Counted from the first letter of the stretch, positions 7,195 through 16,756 are shown. The stretch: 64,000 bases of DNA from Natronomonas aquatica (GCF_024449025.1 NZ_JAHLKM010000005.1:107369-171368); one strand, 5' to 3'. Made by a program: numbers and translations. The notes: generated by a model from the letters alone, not told the origin.

Positions 7195-8715
7195 GCGCAA
7201 TACCACGGCCTTCAGGCCGTGGATACGCGCCGTCACTCAGTGACCCATTCCCCTGCTTCGACAGGTCTGGATATTCCACCGTTCCCAATCCGAATATTTA
7301 CAATAGAAACGGCTATAAGTGATTATACAGGCGTTCAGAATGTTGGAAGTCCACCGCACCCATCAAGCGAAAATCCGCAACCACGGACAGGTAGCGGACT
7401 CGCTTGACAGGCACGGGTGGAGTGCCAGCAAGCTCTGGAACGTCGCTAATTACTACTCCCGCGAAGTGTGGGAGAATACGGGCGAGATCCCTGACCACGG
7501 AGACCTCAAAGACGAGTTGAAGGCTCACAACACGTACAAGGGACTGCACAGTCAGTCCAGTCAGCGGGTTCTTGAGGAACTCGCTGAAGCCTTCAACTCG
7601 TGGTACTCCAGTGATGACAATAGAGACAATCCGCCCGGCTACCGCAAGAAAAACTACTACGACAACCAAGGACGCCGCGTCCACGAAGAACACCCGCGTT
7701 CCACCGTGACGTGGAAGCAGAACGGCATCAAACACGACAGGGAGAATAATCGCGTCCGGCTCTCGAAAGGCGCGAACCACAAGGAACACCCCAAAGCGTG
7801 GGAGTACATCCTCGTCGAGTACGAAACTCGTCCCGGTGTCACGATTGAGAACCTGCAACAAGTTCGCGCCGTCTACGACAAGGCGAAGGGACGATGGGAA
7901 CTGCACCTCGTCTGCAAAGACGAAATCGAAACTCCCGACGCACCCGGCACCGAGACAGCGGGGATTGATCTCGGTATCTGCAACTTCGCCGCTGTCGCGT
8001 ACAGCACCGAAGAAGCCGACCTGTACCCCGGCAACCGCCTCAAACAGGATGGCTACTACTTCCCGAAAGAGATCGCTAAATGCGACGACTCGGGTAGTGA
8101 ACGAGCCACTCGGTTGCACGCGAAGTGGTCGGAGCGCCGCACCCACTTCTTCCACTCGGTAGCGAGACACATCGTTGAACAGTGTGTCGAGAAGGGTGTT
8201 GGGCGAATCAATGTTGGAGACTTGGAAGGTGTCCGCGAGGACGAAGACGGCGACTCGAAGAATTGGGGTCGGCACGGCAACCTTGACTTGCACGGGTGGG
8301 CGTTCGACCGCTTCACGTCGATTCTCACGTACAAGGCGAAGGTCGAGGGCATCGAGGTCGTAGAAGTGTCGGAGCGTGACACGAGCAAGACGTGTTGCGT
8401 GTGCGGTAGAGAAGACGACAGCCAGCGCGTCGAGCGTGGCCTGTACGTCTGCGAGACGTGTGATGCGGCGTTCAACGCAGACGTGAACGGGGCGGAGAAC
8501 ATCCGTCTCGACATCAACGACGAAAGTAACTCCGAGTCTGCGTCCAATTTAGACGAAGATAGGAGTACCGGCTGGTTGGCACAGCCAGGTGTCTACCTTC
8601 ATGACCTCTCCCGAGGATTCCAACCTCGGACAGAGGTGGTAGACTGCAAACCCTAATATCCCAATCCAGCGGTGCGGTACCGTGGGATTCACCCGCGTTC
8701 ACGCGGGTGAGGATG
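7195..8715 (+). mobile_element. IS200/IS605-type element 3 (tnpB only)
   Basis: A left-end palindrome (CCACGGCC 7203-7210, loop TTCA, GGCCGTGG 7215-7222) and a right-end palindrome (TCACCCGCG 8689-8697, loop TTCA, CGCGGGTGA 8702-8710) bracket tnpB. The right palindrome is followed by GGATGTCAAG. These ends differ from those of elements 1 and 2, so this is a separate group. It is inserted next to a broken HTH gene. Confidence 0.8.
7340..8656 (+). CDS. tnpB: TnpB-family protein with a non-canonical RuvC site
   Basis: 438 aa from the ATG at 7340, preferred over 7319 because MLEVHRTHQAKI is the usual beginning. Numbered from this ATG, RuvC Asp210 lies in TAGIDLGICN, and the zinc ribbon has Cys352, Cys355, Cys371 and Cys374 followed by Asp381 in FNADVNGAEN. 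The segment that should carry the middle glutamate (E-D/N-L in copies 1 and 2) reads NVGDLEGV, so the usual Glu position is Gly. Such TnpB groups exist and may place the acidic residue elsewhere. Activity is uncertain. The C-terminal tail after the zinc ribbon is long. Confidence 0.9.
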   Translation: MLEVHRTHQAKIRNHGQVADSLDRHGWSASKLWNVANYYSREVWENTGEIPDHGDLKDELKAHNTYKGLHSQSSQRVLEELAEAFNSWYSSDDNRDNPPGYRKKNYYDNQGRRVHEEHPRSTVTWKQNGIKHDRENNRVRLSKGANHKEHPKAWEYILVEYETRPGVTIENLQQVRAVYDKAKGRWELHLVCKDEIETPDAPGTETAGIDLGICNFAAVAYSTEEADLYPGNRLKQDGYYFPKEIAKCDDSGSERATRLHAKWSERRTHFFHSVARHIVEQCVEKGVGRINVGDLEGVREDEDGDSKNWGRHGNLDLHGWAFDRFTSILTYKAKVEGIEVVEVSERDTSKTCCVCGREDDSQRVERGLYVCETCDAAFNADVNGAENIRLDINDESNSESASNLDEDRSTGWLAQPGVYLHDLSRGFQPRTEVVDCKP

Positions 8716-8747
8716 TCAAGGCGAGGGAGAAAGACGAAGCTGCCGAG

Positions 8748-9135
8748 CGAAACACCGAGACCAGAGGAAGCATCGACAAACGGCGGGAAGAGAGAGCCGA
8801 AATCAGTCAAGGCTACAGGGAAGCCCGTCAGGAGTTGCCCGACAACCGAGATCCCGAGCGCGCCGTCAATGGTCTGCTGTCAGTCGCCCAGCTACTGGAG
8901 AAGCCGCGGCTTGCACGGCTGTACACGTTCGTTCTCCGAGAGAGATGTCACTATCGACGACATCGGTGGTGAATTGGAGATACCGCGGACGACAGCATAT
9001 TCGGATGTCGGAACACTCGTTGACCTGGGAGTTCTGACTCGAGACGAAGAACAAAAGACAGACAAGTATTCGGCAATCTCGATACGCTCTCCGCGAATCT
9101 CTACGGGCACGAATATACGATTATCCGAGGCTTGA
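8748..9135 (+). pseudogene. Broken HTH regulator (haloarchaeal winged-helix type)
   Basis: One frame encodes ERAVNGLLSVAQLLEKPRLA followed by RLYTFVLRE up to about 8945. A second frame then continues with RDVTIDDIGGELEIPRTTAY and SDVGTLVDLGVLTRDEEQ. Together they form one winged-helix domain interrupted by a frameshift near 8945. The C-terminal half expected for such proteins is missing after about 9100. tnpB element 3 ends directly upstream, so the promoter is probably lost as well. Confidence 0.65.
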
Positions 9136-9209
9136 TCCCGGGGATGAAGCCAGCCCGCCCAGCATCCAGCCGGCAGGAAGCCAGCAGGATGTTACGGTCT
9201 GGTAAACGA

Positions 9210-9231
9210 CCACGGGTCGGGTGACCCGTGG
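9210..9231. other. Hairpin in the intergenic region 9136-9360
   Basis: CCACGGGTC (9210-9218) and GACCCGTGG (9223-9231) form a 9-bp stem with a GGGT loop. It resembles the terminal palindromes of tnpB elements (compare 7203-7222) and may be a leftover end. No gene is visible between 9136 and 9360. Confidence 0.45.
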
Positions 9232-9328
9232 AACTCTCGCTGTTTCCTTTAGATGAACCTCTCCCGTTTTTGTCGGTCGGACGAATTCGCTTCCACGCGC
9301 AGATTTTCAACATATTTTCGTTCCAGTA

Positions 9329-9339
9329 GATATATATTA
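9329..9339 (+). promoter_or_regulatory. TATA-like box upstream of the HTH gene at 9361
   Basis: A TATATATTA stretch lies 22-32 bases before the ATG at 9361 in an AT-rich segment that contrasts with the flanking GC-rich DNA. This fits a leaderless haloarchaeal promoter. Confidence 0.45.
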
Positions 9340-9360
9340 CGGTAGAATATAGATATATGT

Positions 9361-9882
9361 ATGGGGAGTAAAAACGACGGCACTAACCGTGGTCACGAAT
9401 CCATAACGCGTGGCGAACGGATACGAGCAGCGGCTCGGACACTTCGAACCCCCCGGACAGCTTCGTGGATTGCCGACGAAACGGATGTCTCTGTGCAAAC
9501 AGCCCAGAAATATCTCGATCAGCTCGTTGCGGACAACGTGCTTCGGAAGATGGATCAGGGTGGACAGAGTGTGTACTGTGTCGATCAACTTGTAGCAACC
9601 TATCGAGAGGTCGCCACCCTCCAGCGAGAACACGATCGGGAGGAACTCACAGATTCACTTGCGTCTATGCGACGTGACATTGCCTCGTGGAAGAGGACAT
9701 ATACTGTCGAGACACCGGACGAACTTCGTGCGAGCATCGGTGATCTCGACGATCCCGAGACCATTGCCGAGCGACGAGATGTAGCGAGTCGATGGGAGCA
9801 CTTCAACGACCGCATTCCAGTCATCCAAGCGGCACTCAACCACTACGAGTGGGCTGTCGAGCGTGATCACCTCTCCACCTAA
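9361..9882 (+). CDS. Winged-helix regulator (DUF7342-like)
   Basis: 173 aa. An N-terminal HTH is visible in TASWIADETDVSVQTAQKYL and DQLVADNVLRKMDQGG, followed by a long helical, charged C-terminal region. This layout is common in a haloarchaeal family that is usually paired with a second small gene. The partner starts 5 bases after its stop. The pair looks like a toxin-antitoxin or regulator/effector module; its function is inferred only from this pairing. Confidence 0.7.
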   Translation: MGSKNDGTNRGHESITRGERIRAAARTLRTPRTASWIADETDVSVQTAQKYLDQLVADNVLRKMDQGGQSVYCVDQLVATYREVATLQREHDREELTDSLASMRRDIASWKRTYTVETPDELRASIGDLDDPETIAERRDVASRWEHFNDRIPVIQAALNHYEWAVERDHLST

Positions 9883-9887
9883 TACTG

Positions 9888-10340
9888 ATGGGGCTTCCAG
9901 GAACGACCGATAACTCAGTCTATGAGGGGCTAATCGATGTCCTACAGCGCTATCCCAGGGTGACGATGGCCACGTACGAACCCGACAGCATTGTCAGGCG
10001 ATATCTTCGCGCAGAGATTGCGCCGTCCCGTGTCGTACCGCCAACCGGTCCTGACTCCCCATCGATCGAAGTCGAATGGCGGTTCGTTGGGCAGGAACCC
10101 TACTATCGCATACACTATGCGGATCCAAATACCGGGTTTAACTGTGGGTGGCACCGCGACGATGATCACGCCGACCTCGGTCCGATTCACTTCCAGTATA
10201 AGCATCCGGAGACAGGGTGTAGTAGTCACGAGCGTGCGACGTTCGAGAAGACAATCCCGACTGAGATCCTTTGGAGCGCCCTTGACACTCTCTTTGAGGA
10301 ACGGATTCCGAAGTTGACTGACGACGGAGAGCCGACGTAG
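9888..10340 (+). CDS. Hypothetical partner of the HTH protein (possibly TumE-like)
   Basis: 150 aa, soluble, no signal peptide or transmembrane helix. The segment PYYRIHYADPNTGFNCGWHR, then DDDHADLGPIHFQYKHPE, is rich in His and Asp. It recalls the beta-sheet core of small TumE/DUF6516-type toxins, but the match is weak. Five bases separate it from the HTH gene, so the two are co-translated. A toxin role is a guess from context. Confidence 0.55.
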   Translation: MGLPGTTDNSVYEGLIDVLQRYPRVTMATYEPDSIVRRYLRAEIAPSRVVPPTGPDSPSIEVEWRFVGQEPYYRIHYADPNTGFNCGWHRDDDHADLGPIHFQYKHPETGCSSHERATFEKTIPTEILWSALDTLFEERIPKLTDDGEPT

Positions 10341-10389
10341 GGATATCTTACTTTCGTGAGTGCCATGTACATCTGGATATGTCCCGCGA

Positions 10390-10611
10390 ATCGAAGTCGA
10401 AACAGCGGTGAACGAGAGCGACCCGATCACGATCCCAGCAGCAATAGGACGGGAGGGGTGACAAACTCCGCTGGCACGTAGACGAAGACGGGACAATTTC
10501 GGTCGAACTCGTCAAACAACACTACAGCGCGTTTTCACAGTTGACCCGATCGGCATCGGCGGACCAACCGATATCACAGAGGATCATGACCTCATTACAG
10601 GCGATAATTAA
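10390..10611 (+). pseudogene. Decayed AbrB-type antitoxin
   Basis: Fragments in shifting frames read VETAVNESDPITIPAAIGRE, then RWHVDEDGTISVELVKQHY, then DPIGIGGPTDITEDHDLITG ending at TAA 10609-10611. In order these match an AbrB/SpoVT-fold antitoxin with its typical C-terminal tail, interrupted by a stop and indels. A VapC-like beginning may follow (IVIDA at about 10620) but stops at once. No intact gene lies between 10341 and 10785. Confidence 0.55.
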
Positions 10612-10785
10612 CGGCCAGTATTGTGATCGATGCGTAGCGAGCGGAAGCCCACTCGTTTACTCAATCGATCACCGATAGCTGCTCAACTGGCACTGGTTTC
10701 ATCGATACTGAAACGTAGCTGAACCGCCGTCGAAAAAACCGGAGATTAAATCACCGAGGGCCATCACTGCGTTCGTGAACAGCAG

Positions 10786-11907
10786 ATGACGGGCCGAGAA
10801 CGGCCGCACGTGTTTCACCTTATCACGCGATTGCTCAAAGGTGGCGCCGAGGCCAAGACGATCGCCACAGTACTCGGCCTCGAGGAGTACGAGTTCACGG
10901 TCGGATACGGCGCGGCGTCTGATCAAGCGCAGGTTGATCGACTCGAACGGAACGGTGTCGAGACGAAACGGTTCCCGTTGATCCGTCATTACAATCCGGT
11001 GACGACAGTGCCAGCCGTCGTCTCGCTTGCCCGGTATCTACGACGGAACGAGTTTAATATCGTCCACACCCACAGCACGGAGGCGGGGATCATCGGCCGG
11101 TTTGCGGCTTGGCTCGCCGACGTCCCCGTGGTCGTACATACGGTTCACGGCGTGCCTTTCGCCGAGGATCGGAACGCACTTTTGAATCGGTTCGTACTAC
11201 AGTGTGAGCGGGCTGCGGCACGGCGGACGGATCGGATCGTGACGAACGCGGATGCGATCACTGAGGAGTATCTTCAGCGAGGGATCGGACGTTCTGAGCA
11301 GTACACGACAGTTTACAGCGGGATCGATCTCGATCGGTTTCGGGACGCGTCGCCGGCCGAGGATATTGATGGGTCGGACGTTCGCGTGTTGATGGTAAGT
11401 CGGCTTGTCGACGGCAAGGGGTTTTACGATCTCTTCGATGCGCTCGAACGGATCGAGTCGGATGCGGTGACAGTATACATAGTTGGTGACGGGCCGCTCA
11501 GGGAAGATCTCGAAATGGCGGTTGAGCGTCGGGGACTTCCGGTTCGCCTGCTTGGCTATCGATCTGATGTTGAATCGATTATGGCGGCCTGTGATCTCTT
11601 CGTGTTGCCCTCCTATCGGGAGGGGACGCCGCGGGTGATCACCGAGGCGATGGCGAGTGGGTTGCCCGTGGTTAGTACTGATATTGCAGGCATCCCGGAG
11701 CAGGTTGTGGATGGCGAAAACGGGTTTTTGATTCAGCCGGGAGATGTTGACGGACTTGTGGATCGTCTTGAGCGGCTGATTGAGTCGGCGGAGTTGCGCG
11801 AGGAGTTTGGTGCAGTCGGACGCAAGCGAGTTGAGCAGTTTTCTATCGAGGCGATGCTGTCGGATCTGGACGCGGTGTATCGGGACATTCTCGAAACAAA
11901 GTGCTAA
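10786..11907 (+). CDS. GT4-family glycosyltransferase
   Basis: 373 aa, GT-B fold. The N-terminal domain starts HVFHLITRLLKGGAEAKTI (glycine-rich acceptor loop). The C-terminal domain carries VLMVSRLVDGKGFYDLF and the E-x7-E motif (Glu279 and Glu287 in YREGTPRVITEAMASGLPVV), which binds the nucleotide-sugar donor. Retaining transfer of a sugar to a lipid-linked glycan on the cytoplasmic face is likely. First gene of the glycan core; the flippase gene follows 75 bases downstream. Confidence 0.92.
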   Translation: MTGRERPHVFHLITRLLKGGAEAKTIATVLGLEEYEFTVGYGAASDQAQVDRLERNGVETKRFPLIRHYNPVTTVPAVVSLARYLRRNEFNIVHTHSTEAGIIGRFAAWLADVPVVVHTVHGVPFAEDRNALLNRFVLQCERAAARRTDRIVTNADAITEEYLQRGIGRSEQYTTVYSGIDLDRFRDASPAEDIDGSDVRVLMVSRLVDGKGFYDLFDALERIESDAVTVYIVGDGPLREDLEMAVERRGLPVRLLGYRSDVESIMAACDLFVLPSYREGTPRVITEAMASGLPVVSTDIAGIPEQVVDGENGFLIQPGDVDGLVDRLERLIESAELREEFGAVGRKRVEQFSIEAMLSDLDAVYRDILETKC

Positions 11908-11982
11908 CGACACGCTACGGGATCTTCGCGTGTTTCGAGAAATAACAAGTATAAGGGTTATCTGGACTGTCAATGCGAGCAG

Positions 11983-13449
11983 ATGGCCCAGTTTTCGGAT
12001 CTCCTAACGCGGGTCAAGGGTGAACTTTTAGGGCAGATACTGACAACGTTTCTCGGTGCGGCACTCATTTTTCTTTTGGCCCGCTTGCTCGGCCCCGAGC
12101 GGTACGGATTATTGTTTTTGACAATTTCGATACTCGGGTTCATGCGGGTATTCAGCGAAGCCGGTGTAGCTAACTCCGGAGCTCGGTATATTGCAGAGTA
12201 CAAAGAGTGCGATCCGGATCAGATCCCACACATCCTCCGCATTTCATTCGGATATAACCTGGTGACGATCGTTACCGTCGTCGCTGTACTGGTCGGTAGT
12301 CGTCACTATCTTGCGGGACTGTTCGGCGAGAGCGAGCTAGCTGTACTGTTGTTATATGGTGTTTTCTTCGTCATCTTCGGAACGCTCGTGAGATATGTTC
12401 GAATCGTTCTGCAGGGATTCGAGAAAATAGAACTCTCTGCGACGATTCATGTGTTGACCATTCTGTGTCGGTTCGTCTTTGCGATCGGATTGGTACTGTT
12501 GGGATACGGCGTCTGGGGGGCATTCGTCGGCTATATTATCAGCTTTATACTGGTTTCGATGCTCGGGCTGGGGCTTGTATATGTACGGTTCTACCGAGCG
12601 GTGGAAGCGGACGCTACTGTAGCGCATACACTTCGGAGACGTATCGCGGAATATACGGTCCCACTAACCGCGACAAACACGGCTAGAGCCATCGATCTCC
12701 ACATTGATACGATCTTAGTTGGCTTCTTTTTGACACCGGTTAGCGTCGGGTTTTACGTACTCGCAAAGCAGATCACTCAGTTCCTCGAAACGCCAGCGTA
12801 CGCGGTCGGGTTTTCGCTTGCACCGACGTTCGGTGCTGAAAAAGCACGGGAGAACGTTCAGCGATCCGCCCAGATGTACGAGACGAGCCTAGTTTACTCA
12901 CTTCTCGTGTACCTCCCTGCGTCGGTAGGGGTAGTTTTAGTTTCCGAGCCGGCTATCCAGTACGTTTTCGGGACGGCATATCTCGGCGCAGTTCCAGTAC
13001 TCCAAGTTCTCGCACTGTATGTCGTTTTTCGATCAATGACGACGATCACGGAGAACAGCCTAGATTATCTCGGTCGAGCCCGCTCGAGAGCGATTATAAA
13101 ACTGCCAACTGTCGGGTTAAATATCGTCTTGAATGTTCTATTGATACCGCGTCTCGGCGTTGTCGGTGCCGCTCTGGCGACCGTAGTTAGTTACGGGCTC
13201 TTCACGATGGCGACGATGTATGTTATTCACACCGAACTGGGCCTTCGAATTCGCTATCTCGGGAGACAAGTAACGAGTATTCTCGCAATTACAGTGATAA
13301 TGGCAATTGGTGTCGCGTTCGGATTGCAGTTTGTTAGTGGTCTGTTCAGTCTGCTGCTCGTTGTTCTTTCTGGAGCGATTATATGGGGTATTTCAGCGGT
13401 GTTCTCTGGCATATTTGATTTGAACAAATTTGACATATACCAGTCGTGA
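11983..13449 (+). CDS. Oligosaccharide flippase (Wzx/MOP superfamily)
   Basis: 488 aa with about 12-14 hydrophobic helices. It begins with a short polar stretch and LGQILTTFLGAALIFLLARL, then LGPERYGLLFLTISILGF, the usual start of polysaccharide transport proteins. It probably moves polyprenyl-linked oligosaccharide across the membrane, like AglR-type proteins of Haloferax. A TATA-like GTATAAGG lies about 28-34 bases before the ATG. It is the only flippase in the window, so it likely serves the whole cluster. Confidence 0.92.
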   Translation: MAQFSDLLTRVKGELLGQILTTFLGAALIFLLARLLGPERYGLLFLTISILGFMRVFSEAGVANSGARYIAEYKECDPDQIPHILRISFGYNLVTIVTVVAVLVGSRHYLAGLFGESELAVLLLYGVFFVIFGTLVRYVRIVLQGFEKIELSATIHVLTILCRFVFAIGLVLLGYGVWGAFVGYIISFILVSMLGLGLVYVRFYRAVEADATVAHTLRRRIAEYTVPLTATNTARAIDLHIDTILVGFFLTPVSVGFYVLAKQITQFLETPAYAVGFSLAPTFGAEKARENVQRSAQMYETSLVYSLLVYLPASVGVVLVSEPAIQYVFGTAYLGAVPVLQVLALYVVFRSMTTITENSLDYLGRARSRAIIKLPTVGLNIVLNVLLIPRLGVVGAALATVVSYGLFTMATMYVIHTELGLRIRYLGRQVTSILAITVIMAIGVAFGLQFVSGLFSLLLVVLSGAIIWGISAVFSGIFDLNKFDIYQS

Positions 13450-13536
13450 ACTCTCTCAATATTCGGTATACGATGAAATCGGCCGTCAAGATAATCAGAC
13501 ACGAATGACTTATTCCGACCCGTAAGATAATAGCGA

Positions 13537-14436
13537 ATGATGGATAGCGATGCTCCCATATTTAGCGTAATCTGTGTTTACAACGATCGGGAGACACTCG
13601 AAAAATCACTTCTATCTAGTCTGAAAAACCAATGCGAAGACTGGTATGAAACTATTCTGATCGATAACCGTAACCAAGATTATCACTCCGCAGCAGCAGC
13701 GTTGAATGCCGGTGCCGAACGGGCGAGTGGCAAATACTATCTGTTTCTACATCAGGATGTCAAACTACTCGGCGATAAGTGGTTTAAAAAAGCAAGACAC
13801 CAAGCCGAATCTATAGGAGATCTCGGAGCTGCGGGATTCGCTGGTGTCACGGTATCTGGGATTGATCCTGAAACAAAAGGACGCAACACTATATCCCAAG
13901 GTGCTGACAAACGGAAGTGGAGGTTGGGAACAGAGATTACCGCCCCCCGACCGGTACAAACTGTCGATGAACTCGGTTTGTTGGTTCCGCGTGATGTCTT
14001 TTCTGATCATCAATTCGATTCGACAGTCTGTGATGGATGGCATCTATACGCTGTTGAATATTGCCTGCGAATGAAATATCAAACAGATCTCGGGGTCTAT
14101 GCATTGCCAATGAACATATGGCATAATTCTTCAAAAAATGCAGCATCCGGAGCAATCCAGGACATCGGTTATTATAAAACGCTTGTTTCTGTCGTTGAAT
14201 CATATTCTGACCTAGAAATGATATATACAACATGTGGATTTTGGCCAGCAAATATCTGGTATACGAAAACGATACTCTACAGCCTATCGATTCTCAATAC
14301 GATCTTACCCAGTAGCCTATCGGAACGAGTGATAAATTCCTGGCCATCAATCTGGGGTGGCGCTGTTCCACTACTCTGGCAAGAAGGGAGGAAGGCAGTC
14401 CCAGTACTACTGAAAGAGATACGACAGCAAACATGA
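13537..14436 (+). CDS. GT2-family glycosyltransferase-like protein
   Basis: 299 aa. GT-A features are a FSVICVYNDRETLEKSLL start, ETILIDNRNQDYHSAAAALN, and KYYLFLHQDVKL, where HQD takes the place of the DxD metal motif. VDELGLLVPRDVF and the CDGWHLYAVEYCLR segment fill the acceptor region. The variant DxD is shared with a subgroup of haloarchaeal GT2 proteins. ATG at 13540 is an equally good start. It lies in the same direction as its neighbours, with lower GC than the upstream genes. Confidence 0.85.
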   Translation: MMDSDAPIFSVICVYNDRETLEKSLLSSLKNQCEDWYETILIDNRNQDYHSAAAALNAGAERASGKYYLFLHQDVKLLGDKWFKKARHQAESIGDLGAAGFAGVTVSGIDPETKGRNTISQGADKRKWRLGTEITAPRPVQTVDELGLLVPRDVFSDHQFDSTVCDGWHLYAVEYCLRMKYQTDLGVYALPMNIWHNSSKNAASGAIQDIGYYKTLVSVVESYSDLEMIYTTCGFWPANIWYTKTILYSLSILNTILPSSLSERVINSWPSIWGGAVPLLWQEGRKAVPVLLKEIRQQT

Positions 14437-14482
14437 ATTCTTGTGAATATTATCCATATTTTCAGATCTCCCGAATTAATGC

Positions 14483-15487
14483 ATGAATGATCAGACCAGC
14501 GTAATCGTTGTCACGTATAACAGCGAGAACGTGATCGAACGATGCGTAGATTCTATACTCACCGAAGACCCTCACGAGATCATCGTCGTTGATTCGGGAT
14601 CGACAGATACAACCACAGATATTCTCAGAGACGACTATCCGACCGTATCACTGTTTGAATTAGAGGATAATCCAGGCTACGGGAGTTGTGTTAACCACGC
14701 TGTCCGTCAGATATCCTCCGAATATCTTATTGTAATGAACCCGGACACGGAGCTTCACTCCGGAGCGATCCGGACACTCGTTGAACCACTTATCGAACAG
14801 CCGAGGCGTATCACAGTACCACAGATACGCACTTTCGATGGGACGATCAATACATGTGGTAACCGTGAACATATGACTGGGTTGGCGTTCACCCGTGGCT
14901 TTGGAGAGCATCCCGAAGCACACGCCACTCGCGAGCAACTTGCTGGATTCTCTGGAGCCTGTTTCGGAGTCTGCAGGGACACCTTTGAAGAGTTGGGCGG
15001 GTTCGAAGAAGAACTCTTTCTGTATATGGAAGACGCGGAACTTTCCTGGCGAGCGCATTCGAAAAGCGTTGAGGTTCTGCTCGTCCCGGCCGCAATCGTC
15101 TACCACGAGTATAGAGGGCCAGTCGTTGACGCAAAAAAGCTGTATCATCTGGAGTTCGGGCGCTACGTCATTCTACGGAGATACTATGATTTCCCAACGG
15201 CGTTGCTTTTCGCCCCGTCATTGCTTTTGACTGAACTACTCACCTGGGGCTATGCTCTACTGATCGGTATCGACGGTATCCGTATGAAGTCCCGTGGAGT
15301 GTTTGATGGCCTCCGAGTTGATATCGAAACGGAACCATCCGCCGATCCAAGCATCTTTGCGAAACTCGATATCACACTTCCGGAAGTTGAACTTACAGGT
15401 TCGTCTGCGGGCCGTCTCATGCGTCGAATTGGCAACAGTATTTACAAGATGAATTACGCTCTCTATCGGTTTTTTAAGGATAATTGA
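14483..15487 (+). CDS. GT2-family glycosyltransferase (rhamnosyltransferase-like)
   Basis: 334 aa. Full GT2 signature: TSVIVVTYNSENVIERCVDS, VVDSGSTDTT, a MNPDTEL DxD motif and GGFEEELFLYMEDAELSWR. This last pattern is typical of inverting rhamnosyl- and similar transferases. A hydrophobic C-terminal patch (TALLFAPSLLLTELLTWGYA) suggests membrane attachment. With an rml pathway in the window, rhamnose is a plausible donor sugar, but this is inference. Confidence 0.9.
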   Translation: MNDQTSVIVVTYNSENVIERCVDSILTEDPHEIIVVDSGSTDTTTDILRDDYPTVSLFELEDNPGYGSCVNHAVRQISSEYLIVMNPDTELHSGAIRTLVEPLIEQPRRITVPQIRTFDGTINTCGNREHMTGLAFTRGFGEHPEAHATREQLAGFSGACFGVCRDTFEELGGFEEELFLYMEDAELSWRAHSKSVEVLLVPAAIVYHEYRGPVVDAKKLYHLEFGRYVILRRYYDFPTALLFAPSLLLTELLTWGYALLIGIDGIRMKSRGVFDGLRVDIETEPSADPSIFAKLDITLPEVELTGSSAGRLMRRIGNSIYKMNYALYRFFKDN

Positions 15488-15569
15488 CCTGTTGAAACCG
15501 TATAAATTAAGCGCAGCGGGCATCCAGAAGCCTACATCTCAACAACAGTCTTGATACCCCTTTCAAACC

Positions 15570-16730
15570 ATGCGGACCAACTATAGACGATCAATTGAGT
15601 GGGCTCGGGTCGATATTGCTTTCATTACGGTTGTCGCACTCGTGGGTCGGGTCGGTTACTGGATGATGAGTGGAACAAGAACTGGGGGCGACACTCCCAC
15701 TTACACGTCCACGTGTGAGGTTTGGCTCTCAGAACCGTGGCTACTGCCCAGAATTATTAATGCCGGATTCACAATCCCCTTTTGTCTTTTCACAGAACTA
15801 CTGGGGTTGTCGTGGGATCTCTGGATAGCAGTCCAGATCAGTTTATCTACGATCGCATGTATCCTGATCTATTCGATCGCGAGCGCCCACCTTGATCGAA
15901 TCGCTGGTCTTGTTTCGGGACTCTCGATGGCCGTCCTCTGGGATTCCTTCCAGTGGGACATTTATATCCTCACGGACTCTCTCTTCGTGTTCGCAGTGAC
16001 GCTAGCACTGTGGGCCGTGTCTCGACACCATCGATACCAGACTCGGCAAACGTACTGGACCGCGTGGGGAACGCTGATATTTGTGTTTCTAACTCGGGCG
16101 CACGGATTCCCCATCGTCGCAGGATGGCTATTGCTCGATTTCCTCCCGCGAGGACATCGGTATCGGTTGAACCTGATTCCGAATCCCCTGTACGGTATCG
16201 CCGTAGCTATGCTCGGCACTGGTATTCTGTTAACCCAGTATTTCGAATTCCTCACCGGGACCATCTTTCAGTGGTATGCTGATGGGCTGTTAGTCTGGGA
16301 TTCTTCGATGTTCCAATATCCGTATGCATTATCGGAACACACCTCTCCGATCGCGTTCGTCGTTTTCAACATTCACCATATCATCCTGATAACGATGCTT
16401 CGGTTCGTGCTGATTTTCGTTCCAGTCCTCCCACGATGGAGTACGATTCACAACGTGGCAAATGTCGGGACTCTCATTCCCGTCTTGATTGGGAGCTTTT
16501 GGGGTTTCATCGCGATGCTTCGTTCGAGACGTGATCTTTTTCGGCTATGGGCAATACCGCTGGTGATGCTATTGATTACTATCTCGCTGACACACGTCGA
16601 CTGGGATTGGCGGTATCGTGCTCCTGCCGCACCGATGTTTTCGCTGCTGACTGGCTATGCTGGGTGGCGACTTTGGCACAGTGGGCACGTGGAGTTCCTC
16701 AAACAACTGTGGCCGACGACAGAGAGGTAG
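15570..16730 (+). CDS. Polytopic membrane protein, GT-C-like
   Basis: 386 aa with about 9-10 transmembrane helices. A short loop after the first helix holds TRTGGDTPTYTSTCEVW; acidic residues in this first extracytoplasmic loop are typical of GT-C (GT39-like) glycosyltransferases. FDxD-type motifs of oligosaccharyltransferases are absent. It may transfer a sugar from a polyprenyl carrier outside the cell, or have another glycan role. It ends 27 bases before the convergent GT2 gene. Confidence 0.75.
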   Translation: MRTNYRRSIEWARVDIAFITVVALVGRVGYWMMSGTRTGGDTPTYTSTCEVWLSEPWLLPRIINAGFTIPFCLFTELLGLSWDLWIAVQISLSTIACILIYSIASAHLDRIAGLVSGLSMAVLWDSFQWDIYILTDSLFVFAVTLALWAVSRHHRYQTRQTYWTAWGTLIFVFLTRAHGFPIVAGWLLLDFLPRGHRYRLNLIPNPLYGIAVAMLGTGILLTQYFEFLTGTIFQWYADGLLVWDSSMFQYPYALSEHTSPIAFVVFNIHHIILITMLRFVLIFVPVLPRWSTIHNVANVGTLIPVLIGSFWGFIAMLRSRRDLFRLWAIPLVMLLITISLTHVDWDWRYRAPAAPMFSLLTGYAGWRLWHSGHVEFLKQLWPTTER

Positions 16731-16756
16731 TACGACAGGCACTCTTCGGTTGAGAG

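Noticed and set aside
7313..8293. 326-aa minus-strand frame opposite tnpB copy 3
   Set aside because: Antisense shadow of the tnpB gene; valine-rich artefact of reverse-strand codons.
11197..11973. 258-aa minus-strand frame opposite the GT4 gene
   Set aside because: Antisense to a clear GT4 glycosyltransferase; basic composition unlike haloarchaeal proteins.
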